Source: Scleroderma bovista (Eukaryota > Basidiomycota > Agaricomycetes > Boletales > Sclerodermataceae). From it: 34,797 nucleotides of DNA. The position numbers and the translations under genes were made by a program. Location: positions 1-34,797 of the forward strand of contig JAYMGJ010000262.1 of assembly GCA_037178675.1 (NCBI GenBank). Reading direction: 5' to 3'. The notes beneath the pieces were generated by a model that saw nothing but the letters and a program-made list of their open reading frames with translations, was not told the DNA's origin and searched no databases. The first letter of the stretch is position 1, and the number at the start of each line of letters is the position of its first letter. This document shows positions 10,364 to 20,006 of this stretch, one piece after another.

Positions 10364-11101
10364 AGCTCGTCTTGACCATCAACAAGATCCTCAAAGTGGC
10401 AAAGGTGAGCTTGCCCTTGTCATTAGGATCACCACAGAACGTATGAATATTCCAGTCGTCGTAACCGAGCACAACCCCGAGGGTACGTAGCTGCGATCGA
10501 CCCTAGTATGGCAATCGCATCCATTCACCGCACTTTGCAGCTATCGGGTCAACTGCACACGAAATTGATCTCGCGGCGCGTGGCGACCTGCATCTGGGGA
10601 CAGTCCAGAAGTTTACCTTCTCCATGATGCCGTGCGTTAAGGACCTGCTCAACAACCGTCGCAATATCGACTCAGTGGTCTTGTTCGGCATAGAGGTTAG
10701 TGGCACTAGATCTCACTTACAAGCTCTCGTCCTAGAACACTGAGTACGCATGCCAGTCTCATGTCTGTATCTTACAAACCGCACTTGACCTTCTGGAACA
10801 AAATTATGGTGTACACGTACTTGCGGATGGAGTATCGAGCTGCAACCGCGAGGAGGTGCCAATCGCCCTCGCTCGGATCCAGCAAGCGGGCGGATACGTT
10901 ACCACGAGCGAAACCGTAGTTTTCGAATGTCAACGTAAGTGCACTGTTGACCTTGAACTGTTACGGTTGGTTTGAGGACGCTGGCATTCAGAGACAACTG
11001 AATCGCCGCAGTGGAAGTCCATGTTTCCAACCATGAAAGAAGAAAAGGGGAACACTGCGAAGGCCGTGCGGAAACTCGTGCCGTTCCGCAGTGCACTGTA
11101 G
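10364..11101 (+). pseudogene. Isochorismatase-family hydrolase, 5'-truncated duplicate
   Basis: A near copy of the intact gene at 13168-14053. It starts abruptly inside exon 2 at the Plavaka-1 end, so exon 1 and the first catalytic Asp are missing. The intron 2 acceptor is lost through a short deletion just before AATATTCCAGTCG (10448). Exon 4 (ending VVLFGIE), the intron that follows, and SHVCILQTALDLLEQNY with the presumed nucleophilic Cys are all preserved. Substitutions include Val-to-Ala and Leu-to-Arg in the EIDL-A-A-R-GDL stretch. It ends at TAG 11099-11101. A non-functional relic. Confidence 0.85.
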
Positions 11102-11195
11102 TCTTCATTCATGCATGTATACCTGCATAGTAAGTGAGAAATAGACGTCATTGACATGATAACGCAACGTGCAAGTTATTGGAAGGTGTGGGAGG
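10364..11195 (+). repeat. Segmental duplication, copy 1
   Basis: 832 bp that match 13310-14139 at high identity through exons, introns and 94 bp beyond the stop codon. The match ends at GGAGG on both sides. The unit therefore arose from DNA, not from a spliced transcript. Confidence 0.88.
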
Positions 11196-11800
11196 CAAGG
11201 CTATACATACTCGAACAGTTTGGATGAGCTTCTTCAAGACCTCCCTCTGGACTAATAATTTTCGCCATTTCTCAGTCCACGACTTTCTGGTCAATTCTCT
11301 CTTCTTCTGGTATGGCTCCACACTTGTCTCCAGGTTGGAAGTAGCCACCACTTCCTTTATTTCTCTCACGGTTTGTATCATGTCCACCCAATGACTGATC
11401 TTGATTATAATTTGCTCTAGGCTATGACTTTCGGAGCAATGCAAACTGGTGGTTTGTTCTTATTCGTTCCTGATATGGCAGCAGCTCGCAATTCAGCTGC
11501 ATCTATGATAAAATTATCCGACACTGTCCCAGAGATCGAAGAAGATTCTACTGACGCGGAAGACTTTTGCAGGGATAAGTGCCCAGGGTCAGATCCGCTT
11601 GGAAAATGTTCACTTCCGTTATCCCACCAGACCTACTATTCATGTTCTACCCGGCTTGGATCTTGTAATTGAACCGAGTACCTTCTGCATGCTACTTTGG
11701 CCTTCCAGTAATGTATGTCTACTGCTTTTGGGTCTGCTGGGCATATACTGACGTGTTCCTGAATGTCCCTAACTGTATTCACGTGTCTGCACGTTCGCCG
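11196..11800 (+). pseudogene. Ste6/MDR-type ABC transporter relic
   Basis: Pieces of a fungal ABC-B (Ste6-like) full transporter can be read in several frames: SNSLDELLQ, FFWYGSTLVSRLEVATTSF, an intron near 11375-11421, MTFGAMQTGGLFLFVPDMAAARNS, KLSDTVPEIEEDSTDAE, then, after a frame change near 11570, QGQIRLENVHFRYPTRP and VLPGLDLVIEPSTF. These mark the end of a transmembrane domain and the start of a nucleotide-binding domain. The Walker A segment that should follow is unrecognisable, and the rest of the domain is absent. The family usually has about 1300 residues with two such halves. The relic begins exactly where the duplicated isochorismatase segment ends. Family call moderate to good; not functional. 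Confidence 0.7.
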
Positions 11801-12739
11801 TGCGTGCATAACTTCTGAACTGGGCCAGATCGTGTCCCCCTGCTCTAACATGTAAGTTTAGTATTTTCGTAGCATTTCAACAAGTACTGATAGATCCTGT
11901 CGTGTGTACAGCTGTATCCGTGCCATTCACAGCATTGAACACATCTTTGACACATTCAACCAGCTTCCAAGACCATCCGTTGTACTTACGTCGCATTTCA
12001 AATCTCTAACACCCACTATCATACTTGCACCGCCGTCCACTACCAAAGTCGCGCTTGTGTCTAACACCCTGTCTGGCCACTTGAACTATCCATATTGTCA
12101 TGTGATGCGCACCAGGACATAAGTACTCAAAGCTGGTGGGTACCGCAATTTGACGTTGATTTGGTCTAGTACCGAGTATGCCTCTTCCTCTGGATTTAGT
12201 AATATTTTCTCCACTAAATAAAAGTCTTGAGTGTCTTTGGAAACAAGGAAGCTGCCGGCAAAGCGCGGCCTTTGTCTGGTTACATACGGTATGAGTAAAT
12301 ATGTTTTATTCACAGTTCAAGTTATTTGCATGGAGTCGGGAATTGGCACCATTACCAGTATGGATCGTCTAATAAGGAAATCTTGTAGCTTCACGTTACT
12401 TTACAACACGCGCCGACCATGCAAGCTAACCAAACAGAGACCAAAAAGGCCAACTGTGCTTGGCTGCGTCACATTGATGGGCTGATTAGCATGTCACTTT
12501 ATTGCTCGCGGATATATTCCAGCTGTTTGGGGTTTGGATGTTCTGTGGATGTTAGCAGAAAGGTATGCGGCACGACCTCGTACCCGTTGGAGAGACTCGT
12601 AGGCTGACACAACACTAGTAAAATCAAAGACTCTCAGCTCTGAAGGGGGTTACGACGTGGCTTATACACTCAGATCTGAGTCCTGACTAAAAAAGTCTTC
12701 GGGCTAGTGGTTTTTTTGACTATCCACGGTACGTAAAAG
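11801..12739. other. No confident gene
   Basis: Short open frames only, no recognised domain, and no frame that joins convincingly to the ABC relic or to the next exon. It probably holds eroded gene debris and possibly upstream exons of the gene that ends at 13113. Confidence 0.4.
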
Positions 12740-13113
12740 TCACAGATAGACATCGTGAAGCGAAACGATTGGAACTTCAACGGCTCCGAATCTACAATGC
12801 GTAAGTAAAGTGCTCACAATAGTCCTCGTTTGGTTATGTAAGCTTTGTCGTAAACCCCGTCCTCATCCAACTTTCAGAGTGCTTTCAGAGTATTCAAAAA
12901 CTCAGCAAGAGTGTAGTGTCGATGGTTTTGCTGATCGCGGCGGCCCCGCCCTCCTCCTTGCAATCGAGCAAGCCCTTTGGCTTTTGTGCGTTCAAGCTGT
13001 CTTACAGACCCACCGACGACTTAGTCCTCTTTCGGCAGCCGACAGTTCAATGGTCTCGGGTTGCTCCGATTACCTCGGGAGCCGGGAGCATAAGTAGTTG
13101 GAGACTCATGTAA
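12740..13113 (+). CDS. Unrecognised protein, last two exons
   Basis: A short exon (12740-12800, TDRHREAKRLELQRLRIYNA) and a longer one (12843-13113) join in frame across an intron with GTAAGT donor and TAAG acceptor. The second exon reads VVNPVLIQLSECFQ, SVVSMVLLIAAAPPSSL, KPFGFCAFKLSYRPTDD and ends SISSWRLM before TAA. The composition looks like real protein, but I do not recognise the family, and no start was found upstream. It ends 54 bp before the isochorismatase-family gene on the same strand. It may be the surviving 3' end of a host gene. Confidence 0.4.
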
Positions 13114-13167
13114 GGTTTCTCTTCGTGCCATCTTATTAACTCTAGTCTTGTCTACCGTCCTCATACC

Positions 13168-14053
13168 ATGCGTCAGATCGCAAGACTTGTACCAGAACGA
13201 ACGGTGTTTTTCTTCTGTGACGTCCAAGAACGTTCCAGTGAGCTGGATTCCCCCTTCCTCGTCACAATATCTCATCCGTGTCCAGGGTCAACCATCTATG
13301 GCTTTGATGAGCTCGTCTTGACCATCAACAAGATCCTCAAAGTGGCAAAGGTGAGCTTGCCTGTGTCATTAGGATCACAACAGAACATAATTTCACCCAG
13401 ATTTTGAATATTCCAGTCGTCGTAACCGAGCACAACCCCAAGGGTACGTAGCTGCGATCGATCCTAGTATGGCAATTGCATCCATTCACCGCACTTTGCA
13501 GCTATCGGGTCAATTGCACACGAAATTGATCTTGTGGCGCTTGGCGACCTGCATCTGGGGACAGTCCAGAAGTTTACCTTCTCCATGATGCCGTGCGTCA
13601 AGGACCTGCTCAACAACCGTCGCAATATCGACTCGGTGGTCTTGTTTGGCGTAGAGGTTAGTGCCCACTGACAAGCGCTCGTCCTAGGACACTGAGTACG
13701 CATGCCAGTCACATGTCTGTATCTTACAAACTGCACTTGACCTTCTGGAACAAAATTATGACGTACACGTACTTGCGGATGGAGTATCGAGCTGCAACCG
13801 CGAGGAGGTGCCAATCGCCCTCGCTCGGATCCAGCAAGAGGGCGGGTACGTTACCACTAGCGAAACCGTGGCCCTCCAATTTCAACGTAAGTTCACGGTT
13901 GACCTTGAACTGTTACGCTTGGTTTGAGGACGCTGGAATTCAGAGACAACTGAGTCGCCGCAGTGGAAGTCCATGTTTCCAACCATGAAAGAAGAACAAG
14001 GGAACACTGCGAAGGCCGTGCGGAAACTTGTGCCGTTCCGCAGTGCGCTGTAG
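13168..14053 (+). CDS. Isochorismatase-family (ISOC1/2-like) hydrolase, 206 aa
   Basis: Six exons splice in frame: 13168-13237, 13286-13350, 13401-13443, 13502-13656, 13709-13886 and 13944-14053 (621 nt). Residues of the cysteine-hydrolase fold are visible: Asp in FFFCDVQERS (about residue 18), Lys in VQKFTFSMM, and Cys in SHVCILQTALDLL. IPVVVTEHNPKA and LADGVSSCNREEVPIALARI are also typical of eukaryotic isochorismatase-domain proteins, which are usually about 200 residues. The C terminus VPFRSAL fits too. Fungal members are soluble proteins whose true substrate is generally unknown, so I assign no pathway. The start is the first ATG and leads straight into the fold. Appears intact, unlike its copy at 10364. 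Confidence 0.9.
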
Positions 14054-14139
14054 TCTTCATGCATGTATGTATAGCAAATAAGAAATAGACGTCATTGACA
14101 TGATGACGCAACGTGTAAGGTATTGGAAGGCGTGGGAGG
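13310..14139 (+). repeat. Segmental duplication, copy 2 (source side)
   Basis: Matches 10364-11195. This copy continues upstream into exon 1 and downstream towards the DUF1748 gene, so it is the likely original locus. Confidence 0.85.
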
Positions 14140-14241
14140 TAACCTCGATCTCTTCCAAATCCAAAGTACTTGGGTCTGCCCTGGGAAGACTACGGTTAAG
14201 TCCATACTCGTTCATTCCTAATCTCTTTATCCAATACCAGC

Positions 14242-14640
14242 ATGTTCGGGAAGCTCTTTCACCTCGGCGTAGACGCTGTCCTCGTCAGCGCACTGCTCGC
14301 TGGCGTTCGTCGGTCTACTGGTCTTACGTATGTTGACCCATCCTATATGCAATCGTTCTCGGTGAACTGAACGTTTGGCTCGTTCAGACCTGCTTTGTCC
14401 CAGGTACCCAACAAAGACGTTCGACGTAAGTATCGCACTTGCATCTCTCTTGAGCAGTACCTCACCCGCCAGGTAAAGAGTTTTTGCGCACCTACCTTGA
14501 GTTCGGTGAGCTAGTGCCATCTCTTTTGCACCTTCTGCTATCCTGCTAATCCCATGCGTACAGGGGAATATGCATTTGACTTCGCAGTCGTCATCTTTGG
14601 AGTACTGTCCCATCCTTGTTTGGCGCCAGGGCGTTACTGA
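14242..14640 (+). CDS. ATG44: DUF1748 family protein, mitofissin (Atg44-like), 75 aa
   Basis: Four exons, 14242-14327, 14388-14425, 14479-14505 and 14564-14640, give 228 nt in frame. The protein reads MFGKLFHLGVDAVLVSALL, AGVRRSTGLTPAL, VPNKDVR, FLRTYLEFGEYAFDFAVVIFG. AG-RRSTGLTP, NKDVR and YL-GE are the hallmarks of DUF1748, the family that includes yeast mitofissin Atg44. That protein sits in the mitochondrial intermembrane space and promotes membrane fission for mitophagy. Length (family about 70-80) and amphipathic helices fit. For exon 3 I chose the acceptor that aligns KDVR-x-FLRTYL with the family without a gap; an alternative AG 8 nt upstream would change the frame phase. Lies 188 bp after the isochorismatase-family gene on the same strand. 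Confidence 0.85.
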
Positions 14641-14899
14641 CGAAGCTCTCTACAGCGTTCAAGTTCCTTCGAGCGCAAGCCATGAGAACATCCCACCTAC
14701 AGCAGCGGCAGTCCTATTCTCCATGACTTGTCCCCTTTCCCCTTAACGGCCCACCCGCTCATGTTGCATCCCCTGTATATACGTATGCGTATCACGTAGC
14801 CTAGTCACCTAATCCACTTCCTCATGAGACGAATGATGGATATAAATATGAAGAATGTGTATGAGCAAGAAGTGGATCTATAACGAAAACATGGATATC
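14641..14899. other. 3' flank of the DUF1748 gene
   Basis: No further gene. Probably 3' UTR and spacer; the sequence becomes AT-rich towards the Plavaka-2 end. Confidence 0.5.
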
Positions 14900-14911
14900 C
14901 ATCAGGAATTT
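14900..14911 (+). repeat. Plavaka-2 left end (12-bp inverted repeat)
   Basis: CATCAGGAATTT pairs perfectly with the complement of 23126-23137. Beyond 12 bp the two ends match only loosely. Confidence 0.65.
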
Positions 14912-15340
14912 AACCAATTACTTAATCTAACTTTTTCGGCTTATTCACCCAAAAAGTTTAATAAGACTCATTTAAGTAAGTGCAGTCTACTTCTCACATA
15001 AGCACAGCAAGTAGATTAACGCTAAAAAGCGTAACAAGGTACGATTCAGTCAATTAAGTCAAACATAGGAACCAATAAGTAGCGCTTGTAACTACAAGTG
15101 TTAAAAAGTAAAATAAAAAGTAAAAAGTAACAAAAAAGGACGCCCATCCTCTTCTCCGGATTGGCACTAAGGGTGTTTGACTGTGGAGTGAATGCACGTA
15201 TCATACGACGAATTTGGCGCATAGGTGCGATATGTGCTTGTGGCCGTAGAAGGAGTGAGGTTGCTGTGAAATGGACATGGATTGGGGTTTCTGTTGAATA
15301 ATGGAAGGAGAAAAGATAGTACTGAAAGACTGGGAGTGCT

Positions 15341-16190
15341 TACCAGGGGGGGTGACGCAGATGAGGTGGGTGGAGACGGGGGGGTTGGTTGGTTGGTTGG
15401 ACAGGCCCAAGTACCGAAGCCATGAGATGTGACTGTCCGAAAGGTCGACGCCAGCTGGTGTAGGAGTGACGCAGATGAGGCGGGTGGAGATGGGGGGAGG
15501 CTGGTTGGAATAGGCCTAAGTACCAAAGCCATGAGATGCGAATGGGAGGGATAAGACTGGCCAGAAGGTCCTTAACGCCAGCTGGTGGGGGGTGACGCAG
15601 ATAAGGCGGGTGAGATGGAGGGGGGGCTGGTTGTACAGGCCCAAGTACCGAAGCCATGAGATGCGATGTCCGAAAGGTCGATGCCAGCTGGTGTGGGGGT
15701 GACGCAGATGAGGCGGGTGGAGGTGGGCCGGTTGGACAGGCTCAAGTACCAAAGCCATGAGATGCGAATGGGAGGGATAAGACTGGCCAAAAGGTCCTCG
15801 ACGCCAGCTGGTGGGGGGTGACGCAGATGATGCGGGTGAGATGGAGGCTGGTTGGACAGGCCCAAGTACCGAAGCCATGAGATGCGACTGTCCAAAAGGT
15901 CGACACCAATTGGTGTGGGGGTGACGCAGATGAGGCGGGGTGAGATGGAGGGGGGGCTGGTTGGACAGGCCCAAGTACCGAAGCCATGAGATGCGATGTC
16001 CGAAAGGTCGACACCAGCTGGTGTGGGGGTGACGCAGATGAGGCGGATGGAGGTGGGCCGGTTGGACAGGCTCAAGTACCAAAGACATGAGATGCAAATG
16101 GGAGGGATAAGACTGGCCAAAAGGTGCTTGACACCAGCTGGTGGGGGGTGACGCAGATGGGCGGGTGGAGATGGGGGCTGGTTGGACCAG
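15341..16190. repeat. GC-rich minisatellite, units about 99-125 bp
   Basis: About seven to eight head-to-tail units, each containing GCCAGCTGGTG, GGGGGTGACGCAGATGAGG, GGCTGGTTGGACAGG and CCAAGTACC-AAGCCATGAG. The CATGAGATG landmark recurs near 15420, 15530, 15655, 15758, 15876, 15987 and 16086. Long units (with GGGAGGGATAAGACTGGCC) and short units (with GTCCGAAAGGTCGA) alternate in part, a higher-order pattern. The array ends just after the transposase stop codon, in the left arm of Plavaka-2. The long minus-strand open frames across it are by-products of the repeat. Confidence 0.88.
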
Positions 16191-16251
16191 AGACCAGCAC
16201 ATTTCTCTCTCCATCTGGAACATCCCCTGCACGACAACCGACCACAGTGCC

Positions 16252-19200
16252 CTAGCCCGCGGTCTCAAACGCATGGTGGTCAGCGTACTTATTGACGTAG
16301 AACGCACGAAACACATCATAAGAGTGATGTGGCCAAATGTCACGAGATATAGTTTGATTACCGTAGATGGGGATTAAGTGTGCGGCTCGATAAATGGCGT
16401 CTATGTGGATGACCACAAAATGCGGCAAACAATTTGGTAGAGTTGATGGTCGAACCTTCCACATTCCTGTGTCTTCGTCTGGTCTATCGCCAATCTTGTC
16501 GAACCAACGGATTACCGCACAAGGGTAACGGACACTTCTGTATGAGAAAGAAAAAAAAGCCAGTACCCATGCGATGTCATAGGCGCGCATGCCAGTTTCT
16601 GAAGGGTCGCTTGCATTTGTACCAACGAAAATACAGTCATAGTGTGGTGCCTCGTTTCTCCACATGGGAGCTGAGCGGATAAATTCTGTCCGCATGCCGC
16701 CAAGCCGCTCAAGTCACTGGGCGCATAGAACCGTGCAGATGCTGAGTTGAACACAGATATTGATCCTTCGAAGCGGGGGCAGCCTGCAATGGGGATCTGT
16801 GATGGATCGCGTGGGTCATCGGGGTAGAGCTGGTCGAATAGAAAGCGGCGTAGCAAGGCAGCCAAGTTTGGCACCTCAATTTCAATGGCCAATGCTTCCA
16901 CAGTTCGTGCACGCTTTCGCTCTGGATCATCAAGTTAAAAGTAATTTAAGCAAGGACAAATGTGGACTTACGCGGTGTCCATGCAAGTTCTACATGCCCA
17001 GACAGGTTCGTTGGTAGGTCATCCGGTACAGCATCATCGCTGTCGTGTGTGTTTGCCGTTGGTGGGTTGGGGTTGGTGTTGGAAGGAGTAGGGGGTGGGG
17101 CCTCATTGACGCATTGTGATGCTCTGCCTCCATTTGGCACGTCGAAGGCTGAGGCTAGAATGACATAGTCAACATCAAGGAATTTCTCCAATGAAGTTTT
17201 ACTTACCAAGGCACTGCAGACTTTGTAGCGTGGCTGAAAGGCAAGTTCCTTCTAACATTCCGCGATTTGCAAAGTCCGCACGGCAACTTGCTAGTTTATC
17301 AAGGCGTTGGTTGGTCAGAAGCATCTGACCAATCGCGTTGTACCTGTTGGATCGTCGATAAGGCTCTTTAACGGCTTTGATATGTTTGCATTCGGTGATC
17401 GAAGAACAGAGTCCATTGGGAGCACCAAAAAGACGAATAAGCTCTGGATAATGCTTGGCAGCGTGCTGCCGAGGCAAAGAGAAGGTTTCCACTACTGTAA
17501 TCTCACCGCTTTTAAAAATTTCTCGATAATGATGGAAACGGGCCAGTGCATCCTCAATATCCTTCAAAGTCTGTTCAGTAATAACATGCCGGCGGACAAG
17601 GTAACAGAACTCCAGGAATGAACGAAATGTGCATACAATCTCGGATGGAACATAGCCTTCAATTGCTGGTAAATATACCTGCATTGAATGTTAAACCATT
17701 TGTTAGACCGCGAGGGATGGAATACGTACTTTCATCAAAGCCTTGGAGTCGTCACCGGTCCATTGCTTGAAACCTCGGCCTTGTGGAAAGCGGCGCAAGC
17801 CGGCAAATGGCGTGACAGCAGCAATCCTTTGAGATAGTAGTTAGTGGACAGCAGTGACGCCGATGTAGAGCAGACCGAACATACCTCCGATCAATATCAT
17901 CCAAAATGTGCTCTGCTTCTTTTGTTCTATGCCGCAATCTGAGGTATGCCTCGACCCAGTCCACAAGGTGATCTTTGAAGCAACCTTTTATTAATTGGTG
18001 GAGGATGTCGGGTGCGATGAGGCACTGGATATCAGCCCGAGGGAAGTCATTCGTGAAAGGCTTGAAGATGATATGAATATCCTAATGGTCACACCATGGC
18101 AAGGAGCGTGAACTCACCACGAGGTCGCCAACTATTCCATATTCGTCCCACAGAATAGTAAGGGAATTCTGGGCTTCTTCAAAGAGAGCTTCGGTGAACT
18201 CGCGACAACGCAGTAGTGCATCGGCGTCCAGATCCTTGCGCGTTGCTTGGCATCTGAAAACTTGTAATTAGCATAACGAATCAAGAGTTGTAGAAGTAGT
18301 TACCTTGCACACCATCCTCGGACGATGCAGGCCAAGAGTGCCTGCTCCTCGTAATCAGCGATGTAAGGGCCAAGGCCATATATAACATGGCGATAATATC
18401 TGTCTCCGAACCTGACCACTTCAGGCGACGTCATTGCGGCCTTAAGTGGATCAAGGATCATGGAGAGGGAGCGGTGGAATAGCTGCCGCCGGAACTTTTG
18501 AAATCCCGCATCTGATGAATGTTCTTTTGTTGCTAGGATATTTTGAGTTCTAAATTGCAAATGCAGTGAAATATTGGGCACTTACTTTTGGGAATTGCGA
18601 GGAAGCCCAGAAGAACAAGGGCATGTCGGTGAGCACGACGGACATTATTGTGGACGTTGCCAATAGATATGTAAAGCGGATAGAATTCGTTATTGCCGGT
18701 GGCGACGGATACAGTTGTTTTGTCACTGCCCAAGATGATTGGGACGAACGTGCTTCCGAGTGTTGCTTCATCCTCCGAGATTATATCCTATTGAAGTAAA
18801 GTTAGTTAAGTAACGGGAAAGGAGATCCCAAATACTTACTGCCTGGTCCCAGACCCAATCGCCTGACATGAAGTCACAATATTGGCGCTGGTCGCCTTCA
18901 GACGAAAATTCCCGAAATGGATGCAGGTCCATCTCATCCGCATAGCTCGGATTCCCAAGTATTTGATGAACAACTTCCCGAACATCGCGATACCACACTT
19001 CGTAAGGTTGCTGCATCCAAGAAGGAGGGTTGACCGTTGGTATCTCGCCAGTGTACTGGACCTTAAACCGTTGCCACTTGACATCACCAAGTGGGATGCT
19101 GTCAATAGTGTTGTATAGACTACGGCAACTGTCAAAGGGAGGCCCAGCACCATGTTCAAGTAGTGTAGCTGCCCAAAGGTCCATTAGGGCGTTGATTTGT

Positions 19201-19788
19201 GGCGCCGACATTTGGATGCGGGTGTATAGTAAGTCAGCCGTTTCAAACTGGGTGTGATCATTGAAAGGGGCCCAGTCATTTGGGTTAGTAACAACTGGAG
19301 TTGGAGGGACCCTGGCGGCAAGGAATTCGCCATGCTCATTGCATGGCTTTGCTGGATTTCGGACGTTAGTAAACTGAAAATTTTATATTGAAATCAGTCA
19401 CATTACCAGTGAGTTTCGGGTGATAATTTCTATAAAGCCTGTCTCCAGAGCCGTAGAATTGAGATTCCATGGGGTGCAAGGGAGTAGGAGGGCCCCCAGA
19501 GCCGGATTCCGTGTCATTCTCATTAAGAGGATTTGACCCCTCCCAATCTGGAGCGCCCTGATCTTGACCATTTTGTGGTTGGAAAGAAGGGCTAACAGGT
19601 CTGGTTGGAGAGCGTAGCGGTGGAGTTGGGGCCCGAGGTGGGTCAGAGGGCGTAATAATAGGATGGTTTGCATGCCTGTGCTTGGTGCGCCCGGCAGACG
19701 TCTTGAAGTACTGATTGCAGCCAGGATGGCCACATGGAAGCTGGTGTACAGTGTTCTGCTGGCGAACATTCCGGTTAGCCAAAAACAT
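16252..19788 (-). pseudogene. Plavaka-type transposase 2, single frameshift near the 3' end
   Basis: Homologous to the Plavaka-1 transposase throughout. The first four exons have exactly the same lengths (382, 512, 202 and 229 nt), although the sequences differ widely. The N terminus has one C2H2 finger (C-x4-C-x12-H-x4-H, CGHPGCNQ..HRHANH). DFMSGDWVWDQA, GSTFVPIILGSDKTTVSVAT, DFPRADIQCLIAPDILHQ, GAPNGLCSSITECKHIKAVK and FYVNKYADHHAFE are conserved. An extra intron (about 18061-18117) is absent from copy 1. In the last exon one base is missing at about 16699-16704: the frame changes between YAPSDLSGL and MRTEFIRSAP, where copy 1 reads LSGVGGMRREYI. Otherwise intact, so a sequencing error cannot be excluded. 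Confidence 0.85.
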
Positions 19789-20006
19789 AGCAGCGAGAGA
19801 GGTGGTGTTTTTTTGCGGAGAGGCGACGACTGACAGGTTACGGAAATCCGCCAAAGTCGTTAGTCCATTTTTTTTGGGGTGAGCGCAAAAACTTACAAAT
19901 TGCCAGGGCCCACAACCCGCTTCACAACTTGAACTTCTCTCACCCCCCCCCCTTCCAAAAAACTCTCTTGAATTCCCTACCATTGCCCCAAACCCAGCAT
20001 CTGATC
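19789..20006. promoter_or_regulatory. Bidirectional promoter of Plavaka-2
   Basis: 218 bp between the divergent starts, equivalent to 7084-7330 in Plavaka-1. A C/T-rich tract (19935-19990) precedes the partner gene, as in copy 1. No TATA box identified. Confidence 0.55.

Noticed and set aside
11636..12740. Various 60-84 codon open frames
   Set aside because: No domain, no consistent splicing, frames overlap on both strands.
15167..16343. Minus-strand open frames up to 275 codons across the minisatellite
   Set aside because: The repeat unit happens to lack stops in several frames; the predicted proteins are only the repeat translated, and the frame overlaps the transposase in another frame.
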